Of a stretch of DNA of 64,000 nt, positions 25,585 to 34,012 are shown in pieces. Below the pieces are notes generated by a model. It did no database searches. It saw nothing but the letters and a program-made list of their open reading frames with translations, and was not told where the DNA came from. The position numbers and the translations under genes are program-made. The stretch covers positions 16,257-80,256 of the forward strand of contig DATLEZ010000023.1 of the NCBI GenBank assembly GCA_035525055.1, given 5' to 3'. The stretch's first letter is position 1. The number at the start of each line of letters is the position of its first letter. This stretch comes from DATEEG01 sp035525055. Lineage in GTDB: Bacteria > Actinomycetota > Acidimicrobiia > Spongiisociales > ZC4RG35.

Positions 25585-26346
25585 CTAGAACAGCGCGTTC
25601 GCCAACCGCCGCCGGTATTCCACAGTCAAGGGGTTCTCGGCGCCGAGGACGTCGAAGAGGTCGATCATCTGGAGTCGGGCCTTCTCGCGTCCATCTCCAC
25701 TTTCCTGCACCAATTCCAGCAAACGGGGGAGAGCAGCCTCGGGGTCGGCGAGGTCGACCTCGCCACCGGCAAGCAGGCGGGCGGCGGCCAGCAGCCGTTT
25801 CACGTCAGGGGTCTGGCTGAGACGCGAGAGGACTTCGATCGCCTCCTGGGATGCGCCCCGATCGAGCAGGAGGGTGGCGAGCGACAGCCCGGCCTCGAGG
25901 TTGGCGGGTTGGCCCACCAGCAACTGGTTCAAAGCCGCCTCGGCTCCGGCCAAATCGCCTGCGTCGGCGAGGGCCTCTGCCGCCAGCACAGCCTCATCGA
26001 CCAACGGCGGGATCAGTTGAGCGATGAACTGGCGAACGGCGGCCTCAGGCACGGCACCCGTGAACTGGCTGACTGGCTTGCCATCCTTGAAAGCGATCAC
26101 CATCGGGATGCCCTGGACCCCGAACGCCTGGGCGAGGCGGGGATTGGCATCTACGTCGACTTTGGCGAGTCGGACCGATCCCTGGGTCTCGTTGGTCACC
26201 TTTTCCAGGATCGGGCCCAGGGTCTTGCAGGGCTGGCACCAGTCGGCCCAGAAGTCGACGACCACCGGGGTTTGCTTCGAGCCCTCGATCACGAGTGACT
26301 GGAAATCGGCTTCGGAAACGTCGGTCACATTTGTAGTCATGGCCAT
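25585..26346 (-). CDS. thioredoxin-TPR co-chaperone (CnoX/YbbN-like)
   Basis: This 253-aa protein has an N-terminal thioredoxin domain with an intact active site WADWCQPCK and cis-proline IPMV. The C-terminal ~130 residues form tetratricopeptide-like helices (AGAEAALNQLLVGQPANLEAGLSL repeats). This is the YbbN/CnoX layout: such proteins protect unfolded substrates from oxidation and hand them to chaperonins. Whereas E. coli YbbN has lost one of the two cysteines (SxxC), this one keeps CxxC and may be redox-active. It is divergent from dapA. Confidence 0.9.
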   Translation of the reverse strand: MAMTTNVTDVSEADFQSLVIEGSKQTPVVVDFWADWCQPCKTLGPILEKVTNETQGSVRLAKVDVDANPRLAQAFGVQGIPMVIAFKDGKPVSQFTGAVPEAAVRQFIAQLIPPLVDEAVLAAEALADAGDLAGAEAALNQLLVGQPANLEAGLSLATLLLDRGASQEAIEVLSRLSQTPDVKRLLAAARLLAGGEVDLADPEAALPRLLELVQESGDGREKARLQMIDLFDVLGAENPLTVEYRRRLANALF

Positions 26347-26509
26347 TTGAATCTAACCCGGTGCCGGCTCTGGTTGTTCCGCGGGTAATGTCGGCCCAAC
26401 ACCCGGAATGAACTTCGTGACGGGCCAGTCTGAGAAAGGGTTGGCCTGCGATGGGCAAACCCGGGCCGGGTAGGCCTGACAGTGGGCCTACGGGAGATGG
26501 GAAGCATCG

Positions 26510-27388
26510 ATGTCGCCCTTCGGACAAGTCCTGACCGCCATGATCACGCCTTTCACCGAGACGGGCCAGGTGGACTACGAGAAAGTCTGGCGGCTGGCTC
26601 GCCACCTCACCGATCACGGCTCCGATGGCCTCGTAGTCACCGGTACCACGGGAGAGTCGCCCACCCTTGCAGCCGATGAGAAGATCGCCATCTATCGGAC
26701 CGTGGTCGAGGCGGTGACCGGTCGCGACGTCAGGGTTATTGCCGGGACCGGAACCTATGACACCGCCGAGTCGGCCCACCTATCCAGGCGCGCTGCCGAC
26801 GCCGGCGTTCACGGCTTGCTGGCAGTCACTCCCTACTACTCACGGCCCAGCCAGGAGGGCCTGATCGCCCATTTCAAGGCGATAGCCGACGCCACCGACC
26901 TGCCAGTCATGCTTTACAACATCCCCGGTCGGACTGCTCGCCGGATCGACGTCGAGACACTGAAGCAACTGTCCGATCATCCCCGGATTCGCGCGGTCAA
27001 GGATGCCGTCATGGACATCGATTTCACATCCCAGACTTGCCATGACGTGCCCGAACTGGCGGTCTATTCCGGGCAGGACTCGTACACGTGGCCGATGATG
27101 GCCGTGGGAGCCATTGGCGTGGTTTCGGTGATCTCACACCTGGCCGGAGACGCAGTGGCGGCGATGGTGAGAGCGGCGGCGGCAGGCGACACGAAGCAGG
27201 CCCGGGATCTGCATCATCAACTCCTTCCCCTGGCGTTCGCTTGCTTCGTCGAGCCGAATCCGGCCCCGGTAAAGGCGGCCCTCAATTCTCTGTGGGAACC
27301 GGTGGGAATTCCCCGGCTTCCCCTCCTGGCGGCTTCCGAATCGACGGTGGCAGCCGTCAAGGAAGCGCTCGGGGCAGTGGGCGCATAA
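26510..27388 (+). CDS. dapA: 4-hydroxy-tetrahydrodipicolinate synthase
   Basis: DapA condenses pyruvate with aspartate semialdehyde, the entry step of the diaminopimelate/lysine pathway. It is a 292-aa TIM barrel. Visible are GTTGESPTL (the Thr pair of the proton relay), LAVTPYYSRPSQEG (catalytic Tyr), MLYNIPGRT and the Schiff-base lysine in IRAVKDAV, with GQDS following. The start ATG 26510 is weakly supported by a purine-rich GGGAGATGGGAAGC upstream. It is followed 30 bp later by rnj, a pairing conserved in many Gram-positive genomes. Confidence 0.95.
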   Translation: MSPFGQVLTAMITPFTETGQVDYEKVWRLARHLTDHGSDGLVVTGTTGESPTLAADEKIAIYRTVVEAVTGRDVRVIAGTGTYDTAESAHLSRRAADAGVHGLLAVTPYYSRPSQEGLIAHFKAIADATDLPVMLYNIPGRTARRIDVETLKQLSDHPRIRAVKDAVMDIDFTSQTCHDVPELAVYSGQDSYTWPMMAVGAIGVVSVISHLAGDAVAAMVRAAAAGDTKQARDLHHQLLPLAFACFVEPNPAPVKAALNSLWEPVGIPRLPLLAASESTVAAVKEALGAVGA

Positions 27389-27418
27389 GCCGGCTCCTTC
27401 TGTGATACGGACTCTCTC

Positions 27419-29053
27419 TTGACCGTCAGGGTCACGTTCCTCGGAGGCCTCGGCGGCATCGGGCGCAACTGCGCGACGCTCGAGATAGAGGGGAAGCTCG
27501 CGGTGATCGACTGCGGGCTGATGTTCCCGGAAGAGGAAATGCTGGGCGTCGACCTCGTGTTCCCGAACTGGGGGTGGCTGGTAGAGCGCAAGGAGGACGT
27601 TGTTTGCGTCGTCCTCACCCACGGCCACGAAGATCACATCGGAGCCCTTCCCTATTTTCTGGCCGACCTCAACGTGCCGGTCTACGGAACCAAGCTGACG
27701 CTGGAGATGGCGCGGGGCCGCATCGACGAGCTCGGGGTTGAGGCCGATCTGCGGCCGGTCGAACCCGGTAGGCCGGTGGAGATCAAGCCGTTCAGGTTCG
27801 CCCTGGTCAACGTCGCGCACTCGGTTCCCGATGCATGCGCGGTTGCCTTCGACACCCCCGAAGGAGTAGTGCTTCATTCGGGCGACTTCAAGCTCGACCC
27901 CACTCCGATCGACAACCGCCCGACCGATCTGCCGTCGCTGGCGGCCCTGGGTCGCCAGGGGGTTCGCTTGTTCCTCTCGGACTCCACCAACGCCGAGCGC
28001 CCGGGATTCATACCCTCCGAGCGCTCGCTGGGGGATCCGATTCGGGACATCATCGGTGATGCGCCCGGCCGGGTGATGGCGGCATGTTTCTCGTCCCATA
28101 TCCATCGCATCCAGCAGATCATCGATGCTGGCGTCGCAACCGGCCGCAAAGTCGCCCTCTTCGGCCGGTCGATTCAACGCAACACGACCGCAGCGCAGGA
28201 ACTCGGCCGTCTTCGCTTCCCCGAAGACTCGATGGTCGACATCGTCGAATTGCTCAAGCTTTCTCCCCAGCAGCAGCTCTTGATCACAACGGGCAGCCAG
28301 GGCGAGCCGTTTGCGGCCCTTTCGCTCATGGCCCAAGGTCGGCACAAATACGTTGAGATCACCGCAGGCGACACGATCCTCCTATCGGCCACACCGATAC
28401 CGGGCAACGAGACGGCAGTGTCGCGTGTGATCAATCAGCTTCTCCGGCGCGGGGCCCGGGTGATACACGGCCGCAACGCCCAGGTCCACGTCTCCGGGCA
28501 CGCTGCCCGCGACGAGTTGTTGACGATGCTCAACATCGTCCGGCCTGAGTCCTTCGTTCCGGTCCACGGCGAGTATCGCCACCTTTCGGCCCACGCCGAA
28601 CTCGCTCGGATCGCCGGCGTGAAGTCGGTCGAGATTTGCGAGGACGGAGACATGGTCATCATTGAAGGCCAAGAGACCCGAGTCGAACGCCGGGCAGTGC
28701 CGGCCGGATACGTCTACCTCGACGGCGACAGCATCGGCGACGTCAAAGCGGTTCTGAGGGATCGCAGCCATCTGGCCGATGAGGGTGTCGTTGTTGTCAC
28801 AGTGGCAGTGAGCCCGCAGAGCGGCGAGATCGTCTACGGGCCTTCCTTAGACAGCCATGGGATGATGGATCATCCCGACATAGTGCTCGAGAAGGCTGCG
28901 CAGGCGGTTCGTGAAGCTCTCGAGGAGCGTCTCAAGGCCGACGCCCACGACAGCTCGGTCCTGCAACAGGTGATACGTCAGGCCGCGGCCAAGGTGATCA
29001 AGGCCGAGACCTCGCGGCGCCCCGTCATCCTGCCGGTGCTGCTCGAGCTCTGA
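27419..29053 (+). CDS. rnj: ribonuclease J
   Basis: RNase J is a metallo-beta-lactamase/beta-CASP ribonuclease with 5'-3' exonuclease and endonuclease activity, central to mRNA decay and rRNA processing. The zinc site LTHGHEDHIGALPY (HxHxDH) is intact, followed by VNVAHSVPDA, HSGDFKLDPTPID, SDSTNAERPG and the beta-CASP HVSGHA / VHGEYRHL. The 544-aa length is typical. The start is TTG 27419; no better ATG is available before the first strand RVTFLGGLGGIG. It coexists with RNase Y in this window, a combination known from Gram-positives. Confidence 0.95.
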   Translation: MTVRVTFLGGLGGIGRNCATLEIEGKLAVIDCGLMFPEEEMLGVDLVFPNWGWLVERKEDVVCVVLTHGHEDHIGALPYFLADLNVPVYGTKLTLEMARGRIDELGVEADLRPVEPGRPVEIKPFRFALVNVAHSVPDACAVAFDTPEGVVLHSGDFKLDPTPIDNRPTDLPSLAALGRQGVRLFLSDSTNAERPGFIPSERSLGDPIRDIIGDAPGRVMAACFSSHIHRIQQIIDAGVATGRKVALFGRSIQRNTTAAQELGRLRFPEDSMVDIVELLKLSPQQQLLITTGSQGEPFAALSLMAQGRHKYVEITAGDTILLSATPIPGNETAVSRVINQLLRRGARVIHGRNAQVHVSGHAARDELLTMLNIVRPESFVPVHGEYRHLSAHAELARIAGVKSVEICEDGDMVIIEGQETRVERRAVPAGYVYLDGDSIGDVKAVLRDRSHLADEGVVVVTVAVSPQSGEIVYGPSLDSHGMMDHPDIVLEKAAQAVREALEERLKADAHDSSVLQQVIRQAAAKVIKAETSRRPVILPVLLEL

Positions 29054-29066
29054 GCGCTCCGCAGCG

Positions 29067-30206
29067 TCAAGTCTGGACTCCCACCACCAGGGTGGCGGCG
29101 TAGCCTTCGCCGTCGGTGGTGATCGCCAGGGTCGTGGCCTCGCCCCCACCGCCGTAGATCCCGTCTTCGCTGTTGAGCACGTTCCGGTTGTTGCGCGAGG
29201 CGTAGGGCTCAGCGGCCGCGTACACCTGGTTGGTGAAGGCGTCGTCGAAGAAGAGCTGGGTCGTATGGATCTGGTTGCCGCCGACGTGGACCTTCATGTG
29301 CATGTGCACCGTTCGTCCTGAGTACCAGCCGGGATAGAGGGTCTGGAATGTCACCCGGCCATTGGCATCGGTCAACTGGGTTCCTCGTAAGAAGATGCTG
29401 TCGTCGGTTCCGGAGCCCTGACCGGTGCTGGCGGCAACGAAGCCCGAGTAGATCCCCTCGGCATCGCAATGCCAGAGATCGACGGCCGCGTCCTGAATCG
29501 GGCTGCAACCCTCCATGCTGGCGACGACGATGGAAAGGGCCAGGGGAGCGCCGACTCGATCTTCCGTGATGTCGGATCGCACTAGGTCAAGGTCGAGGTA
29601 GTACGGGCCTTCCGTCATCTCAGGTACCAGCACGCAGTCGAGGGCGGTGATGGCTGTTGTGGCTGTCGTCGCCACCGCGCCCGAGGTGGTCGTCGCGCCA
29701 GTGCTCGCAGTCGTCGAACCAGCGATCGTCGTCGACGTCGAGTTGCTGGCGCAGGCTGCGAGGAAAGCACCCAGCCCGACCGTGCCGATCGCGCTCAGAG
29801 CCTGACGGCGCGTGAACCGGCGGTCTCCCTCAGTCGGCGGTTGATAGTGGCGGTCGGCGTCGTTGATGAGGGGAGCAAGGGTGCGATCAAAGTCGGGCGA
29901 CGGCTGCACTTCGATGAATGCCGCCACGAGCGCCTGGCTGTGATTCCAGCGAAAGCGCAACTCTTTGCGACCCAGTCTCTGTTCGAGGCGGGCGGCTCTG
30001 ACGTTGGGGAGGCTCTCGGCCAGAACGGTGGCAGTCGACCTTGAGTCGTCGGTCGAACCGTTGTCGGCGATGGTCAGGAGCCAGACCGCTGGAAGATGCG
30101 CAGACAGATAAGTGTGAAGATCGCGGACGAAGGACTCGAGGTCGGCACCCCGGTTGTGTCCAAACGCGACGATTTCAACGATGGGATTGGGAGTTGCGGT
30201 TTCCAT
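29067..30206 (-). CDS. GT2-like remnant fused to Tat-lipoprotein intradiol dioxygenase
   Basis: The frame reads as a chimera. Residues 1-115 follow the start of a family 2 glycosyltransferase (VEIVAFGHNRGADLESFVR, LLTIADNGSTDDS) up to the point where a DxD motif should stand, but that site reads EVQPSPDF. Then come a twin-arginine segment RRFTRRQALS, a hydrophobic run and a lipobox LAAC (Cys152). A Thr/Ala-rich linker leads to an intradiol ring-cleavage dioxygenase domain (EGPYYLDLDL, PGWYSGRTVHMHMKV with Tyr and two His iron ligands). An internal GTG at 29909 would give a normal exported lipoprotein of about 280 aa. The exported dioxygenase is the safer call; the GT2 part is probably inactive. 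Confidence 0.75.
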   Translation of the reverse strand: METATPNPIVEIVAFGHNRGADLESFVRDLHTYLSAHLPAVWLLTIADNGSTDDSRSTATVLAESLPNVRAARLEQRLGRKELRFRWNHSQALVAAFIEVQPSPDFDRTLAPLINDADRHYQPPTEGDRRFTRRQALSAIGTVGLGAFLAACASNSTSTTIAGSTTASTGATTTSGAVATTATTAITALDCVLVPEMTEGPYYLDLDLVRSDITEDRVGAPLALSIVVASMEGCSPIQDAAVDLWHCDAEGIYSGFVAASTGQGSGTDDSIFLRGTQLTDANGRVTFQTLYPGWYSGRTVHMHMKVHVGGNQIHTTQLFFDDAFTNQVYAAAEPYASRNNRNVLNSEDGIYGGGGEATTLAITTDGEGYAATLVVGVQT

Positions 30207-30277
30207 TGGCGGAAACCTACGCGACGTGCACCACTAGAGGCGAGCGCACCCTGAGAGTTTCCAGGGGAGTTGCTGCG

Positions 30278-30343
30278 TTGTCAACCAATCAGTTGACAAC
30301 GAGCAACGGTGGCCCTATTGTCGTATTCAACCAAGTGGTTGAA
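30278..30343 (+). promoter_or_regulatory. promoter with two palindromic operators for the ArsR-type regulator
   Basis: A sigma-70-like promoter is readable: -35 TTGACA at 30293-30298, 17-bp spacer, -10 TATTGT at 30316-30321. Operator 1 (30278-30299) has arms TTGTCAAC and GTTGACAA and covers the -35 box. Operator 2 (30326-30343) has arms TTCAACCA and TGGTTGAA around AG and covers the expected transcription start. Both share the half-site TCAACCA, so the downstream ArsR protein very probably represses its own operon. Confidence 0.8.
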
Positions 30344-30370
30344 CACCCAACTAGGCGAAGGAGGAAGGTC

Positions 30371-30745
30371 GTGTCAGGTGATCCATTGTCCCGGGTGCTT
30401 TCGGCGCTGGCCGATCCAACCCGTCGGGACATGGTGGGGCGGCTTGCCGTTGGCGACGCCACCGTTATGGAATTGGCCGAGCCCTACGACGTAACCCTTC
30501 AGGCGGTCTCCAAGCATCTCAAGGTGTTGGAGGACGCCGGTCTGGTCAGCCGTTCCCGGGAGGCACAACGCCGCCCCGTCCACCTGGAAGCGGAGGTGTT
30601 CGATTTGATGACCAAATGGATCGACCGTTACCGGCGCCTGGCCGAGGAGCGCTATCGCCGTCTTGACGAAGTCCTCCAGGCCATGCCCGACGAACTCACA
30701 CCCAAAGCACCGGCCCGACGACCCGAAAGAGGAGCAGCAAAGTGA
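30371..30745 (+). CDS. ArsR family winged-helix repressor
   Basis: This is a small winged-helix regulator of 124 aa. VLSALADPTRRDMVGRLAVG is the usual ArsR first helix pair, VTLQAVSKHLKVLEDAGLV is the recognition helix, and SREAQRRPVHLE is the wing. No metal-binding cysteine pairs are seen, so it belongs to the non-metal subgroup that controls SRPBCC genes. The start is GTG 30371 with GGAGG about 8 bp upstream; a much longer open frame back to 30041 is not coding. The stop overlaps the next start as GTGA. It is likely autoregulated through the two palindromes upstream. Confidence 0.93.
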   Translation: MSGDPLSRVLSALADPTRRDMVGRLAVGDATVMELAEPYDVTLQAVSKHLKVLEDAGLVSRSREAQRRPVHLEAEVFDLMTKWIDRYRRLAEERYRRLDEVLQAMPDELTPKAPARRPERGAAK

Positions 30746-31221
30746 CCACGAACACCTACGAGACCCAGATCATCGCCGACGCCGATGTTCCACTGGTTCG
30801 GATCATCCGAGAGTTCGACGCTTCGCCGGAGAGGTTGTTCCGGGCCCATACCGACCCCGACCTCTTCGTCCAATGGAACGGGCCCAACGGCTACGAGATG
30901 CGAATCGACCATTTCGATTGCCAGACCGGTGGGTCGTATCGGTACGTGATGGCGGGCGATGGCTTCGAGGGCGGCTTCCGCGGCTGTTTTCATGAGGTGC
31001 GCCCTGCGGAGTTGATCGTCCAGACTTTCACATTCGAGGGCCTGCCCGACGGCGTGGCGCTCGAGCGACTCATGTTCGAGGACCTGGGCAACGGCCGGAC
31101 CCGGTTGACGTCCACGTCCCTGGTCGACTCCTTCGAGGGCCGTGACGCTTTCGTGGCCAGCGGCATGGAGGTCGGGGTACGTGAAGGCTACGAACGCCTC
31201 GACGCCCTTCTCGGTCGCTAA
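30742..31221 (+). CDS. SRPBCC / AHSA1-type protein
   Basis: This 159-aa helix-grip protein of the AHA1/SRPBCC superfamily has the typical order RIIREFDASPERLFRAHTDP, FVQWNGPNGYEMRIDHFDCQTGGSYRYVM, a beta core, and the C-terminal long helix GMEVGVREGYERLDALL. Such proteins bind hydrophobic ligands in a deep cavity. Linked ArsR-SRPBCC-DUF1801 sets are common in actinobacteria, but their physiological ligand is not known. Translation is coupled to the ArsR gene (4-bp overlap). Confidence 0.9.
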   Translation: MTTNTYETQIIADADVPLVRIIREFDASPERLFRAHTDPDLFVQWNGPNGYEMRIDHFDCQTGGSYRYVMAGDGFEGGFRGCFHEVRPAELIVQTFTFEGLPDGVALERLMFEDLGNGRTRLTSTSLVDSFEGRDAFVASGMEVGVREGYERLDALLGR

Positions 31222-31223
31222 CC

Positions 31224-31664
31224 GTGGCCGAGAAGTTCACGACCGTTGACGACTACCTCGCGTCGTTCCCACCCGACGTCCATGCAATCCTGAACAAGGC
31301 GCGACGGGCAATTCGCAAAGCCGCACCGGGGGCCGAGGAGGTCATCAGCTATCAGATCATCGCGTTCAAAGTGAACGGTCAGCGGATGGTGTATCTGGGC
31401 GGGTGGAAGAACCACATTGGCCTCTACCCCATACCGGTCTTTGACCAGGAGTTCGAGGAACAGATATCGCCATATCGGGCAGCCAAAGACACGCTCCGGT
31501 TCTCCCTCCGCAAACCAATTCCCGATGACCTGATCGAGCAGATTGTCGCTCAGCTCATGAGCTGGCAGGAATCGGGGGCTAGCCAGCAAGGCGAAGTTCA
31601 CAGAAGGAAGGGCGTTGAACGAGATGGCCGGACGTACCACGTACCACGCACCACGTCCCACTAG
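31224..31664 (+). CDS. DUF1801 protein with repeat-derived C-terminus
   Basis: This is a YdhG/DUF1801 protein: FTTVDDYLASFPPDVHAILNKAR, then APGAEEVISYQIIAFKVNGQRMVYLGGWKNHIGLYP and a C-terminal PIPDDLIEQIVAQLM. The fold resembles the MM3350/Frataxin-like small alpha/beta barrel and no reaction is established. The GTG start lies 3 bp after the SRPBCC stop. The last residues (GRTYHVPRTTSH) are encoded by a tandem CCACGTA heptamer array, so the natural end of the protein has been replaced or extended by repeat sequence. Confidence 0.87.
   Translation: MAEKFTTVDDYLASFPPDVHAILNKARRAIRKAAPGAEEVISYQIIAFKVNGQRMVYLGGWKNHIGLYPIPVFDQEFEEQISPYRAAKDTLRFSLRKPIPDDLIEQIVAQLMSWQESGASQQGEVHRRKGVERDGRTYHVPRTTSH
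31629..31660. repeat. CCACGTA heptamer array inside the 3' end of the DUF1801 gene
   Basis: Four consecutive 7-bp units GGACGTA CCACGTA CCACGCA CCACGTC, then CCAC. Because 7 is not a multiple of 3, each unit is read in a different frame. The array ends at the DUF1801 stop, 16 bp before ftsK. Confidence 0.75.
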
Positions 31665-31676
31665 TGTCTTACACAC

Positions 31677-33935
31677 ATGACAAAACGGACGCCCACCCGT
31701 CGGGGTGGCAGCGGGCGGAGCCGGGTGTCCAACAAGAGAGCAAGCTCCCGTGAAGGGTGGCGCCCCAAGCTGGCGACGCTACGTGACCGGATACGAGAGC
31801 ATCTAGGTCGTCAGACCGATGACGTTTGGGGGGTTGCCCTCATAGTCGCGGCTGTCCTCATCGTCCTCGGGTTCCTCGGACTAGCCGGGCCGTTCGGTCG
31901 GGCCGTACGCCATGGTACTGAGTTGTTGTTCGGCCTCTGGCGCTACCTGGTTCCGATCGGAATGGCCGGCATCGGAGCCGTGCTCATCGCCGGTAAGCCC
32001 CGTCAAGGAGCGGGCCGCACCATCTCGGGTTCGGTGACTGCGTTTCTGGGATCGCTGGCGATGTTCCACCTCCTGACGGGAGCAGTCGCTCTGTCGTCTG
32101 ACCTCGACCTCGTGAAGAACCGGGGCGGGGCCATCGGCGCTTTGCTCGCGTTCCCCCTGAAACGACTCCTTGGCACCTGGGGGGCGTTCGTGGTTCTCGC
32201 CGCCATCATGGCGATGGGCATTCTCCTGATCACCCGCACCTCGGTTCGCGAGCTGGTCACCGCCACCACCGATCTGGCCCGCCAGCTCCGGAGATTCGCG
32301 CGCAATGCCGGCGCTCGTCCGGTCCAGGCCCGGATCGTGCGACCTCGCCACCTTGCGACTCCCGACGAAGTCGAAGTCGACGAAGTCCAACCGGTCGCAC
32401 GGCCCGCCGCGCGTAAGCAGCAGGCCAGAGCGCCCAAGACCAAGCAAGTGCCGCAACTGGTCTCGGTTGCGTCGGGGAGCTATCAACTGCCGCCAGCCAG
32501 CCTCCTCGGCTCGGGTGGCGGAGAAGAGCAGAGCCGCAAGGCCCTGGAAGACACCGCCGATCAGTTGGAGGAGACACTTCGCCAGCACGGAGTCGACGCC
32601 CAGCTGACGAAGATCGTGGCCGGGCCTACGGTGACCCGGTTCGAAATCGAACTCGCCCCGGGCGTCAAGGTCAACCGGGTGTCGAGCCTGGCCCACGACA
32701 TCGCCTACGCCCTCGCCACTCCCGACGTCCGGCTGTTGGTGCCGATCCCTGGCAAGTCTGCGATCGGGGTTGAAGTGCCCAATCGCAAACGGCGGCTGAT
32801 CACTCTCGGGGATGTCCTCCGCAGCCCGGAAGCTGCCGCCGCCCCGCATCCATTGGCTGTGGGTCTCGGAGTCGATATCTCGGGACGGGCCAAGATGCTC
32901 AACCTCTCCGAGCTTCCCCACGTCCTCATCGCCGGGGCGACCGGTGCCGGCAAGTCGTCGTGCATCAACTCGATCGTCACTTCGATCCTGATGCGAACAA
33001 CCCCCGACGACGTTCGTTTGATCATGGTCGACCCCAAGCGAGTCGAGCTGGGGCAGTACAACGGTGTTCCACATCTGCTCACACGGGTCATCACCAATCC
33101 CAAGAAGGCGGCCGACGCCTTGAAGTGGGCCGTGAGCGAGATGGACCGCCGCTATGACCTGCTGGCCGACGCCAAGGTCCGCGACATCATCGGCTACCGC
33201 GAGAAGATCGAGTCCGGTCAGCTCCCGGAAGAAGGATTTGATCGCTTCCCCTACCTTGTGGTGATCGTCGACGAGCTCAACGACCTGATGATGGTCGCCG
33301 GCCGCGAGGTGGAGGAGGCCATCGTCCGTATTGCGCAGATGGCCCGCGCCGTCGGAATCCATCTGGTGATCGCGACTCAGCGTCCATCGGTCGACGTGAT
33401 CACCGGCGTCATCAAAGCCAACATCCCCTCGCGCCTGGCGTTCTCGGTGGCGTCGCAGACTGACTCCAGGGTTGTGATCGACGGTGGTGGAGCCGAGAAG
33501 CTGGTCGGCATGGGCGACATGCTCGTCATCACCGCCACCGAACCGCGCCCGGCCCGCTACCAAGGCGCCTGGGTGAGTGAAGAGGAGATCCACGCAGTGG
33601 TCGATTGGGTGAAGCGGCAAAAAGAAGCCGAATATCAGGATCACGTCGTCGAGAACTTGGCAGCAGAAGCTGCCAAAGCTGCCTCCGATGTCGTCGACGA
33701 CGAAGAAGAAGTGATTGTCCGCCAGGCAATGGACTTGATCGTTCGCAGCCAACTCGGCAGCACGTCGATGTTGCAGCGGAAGCTCCGAATCGGTTTCGCC
33801 CGGGCCGGCCGGGTGATGGACATTCTGGAGAATCGGGGAGTGGTTGGACCCTCGGAAGGCTCCAAAGCACGCGAAGTGTTGATGACTATCGAAGAACTCG
33901 AAGACATGTACGAAAGTGAGCGGGTGTCGGTGTGA
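31677..33935 (+). CDS. ftsK: DNA translocase FtsK/SpoIIIE
   Basis: FtsK pumps chromosome termini through the closing septum. About 190 N-terminal residues hold four predicted membrane segments (about 52-70, 83-105, 118-140, 165-186) after a basic start. A variable linker follows, then the RecA-like motor with Walker A GATGAGKSS near residue 420 and Walker B LVVIVDELNDLMM, and TQRPSVDVITG. The C-terminal ~65 residues form the winged-helix gamma domain (LGSTSMLQRKLRIGFARAGRVMDILENRG) that reads KOPS sites. 752 aa is typical of short-linker actinobacterial FtsK. The start codon is ATG 31677. Confidence 0.96.
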   Translation: MTKRTPTRRGGSGRSRVSNKRASSREGWRPKLATLRDRIREHLGRQTDDVWGVALIVAAVLIVLGFLGLAGPFGRAVRHGTELLFGLWRYLVPIGMAGIGAVLIAGKPRQGAGRTISGSVTAFLGSLAMFHLLTGAVALSSDLDLVKNRGGAIGALLAFPLKRLLGTWGAFVVLAAIMAMGILLITRTSVRELVTATTDLARQLRRFARNAGARPVQARIVRPRHLATPDEVEVDEVQPVARPAARKQQARAPKTKQVPQLVSVASGSYQLPPASLLGSGGGEEQSRKALEDTADQLEETLRQHGVDAQLTKIVAGPTVTRFEIELAPGVKVNRVSSLAHDIAYALATPDVRLLVPIPGKSAIGVEVPNRKRRLITLGDVLRSPEAAAAPHPLAVGLGVDISGRAKMLNLSELPHVLIAGATGAGKSSCINSIVTSILMRTTPDDVRLIMVDPKRVELGQYNGVPHLLTRVITNPKKAADALKWAVSEMDRRYDLLADAKVRDIIGYREKIESGQLPEEGFDRFPYLVVIVDELNDLMMVAGREVEEAIVRIAQMARAVGIHLVIATQRPSVDVITGVIKANIPSRLAFSVASQTDSRVVIDGGGAEKLVGMGDMLVITATEPRPARYQGAWVSEEEIHAVVDWVKRQKEAEYQDHVVENLAAEAAKAASDVVDDEEEVIVRQAMDLIVRSQLGSTSMLQRKLRIGFARAGRVMDILENRGVVGPSEGSKAREVLMTIEELEDMYESERVSV

Positions 33936-34012
33936 AGTTGGACAGAATGAGTTGGAATCTTTGATCCACCTCGAATCCTGGCCAACCCGCCTTGGCTAGC
34001 CTCCAGAACCCC

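Noticed and set aside
27134..28345. 403-aa minus-strand open frame over dapA/rnj
   Set aside because: It covers the ends of two well-supported genes and is composed of antisense codons.
31881..33752. 623-aa minus-strand open frame across ftsK
   Set aside because: It is antisense to a clear ftsK with full motifs; long antisense frames are expected from GC-rich codon bias, and it has no recognisable domain.
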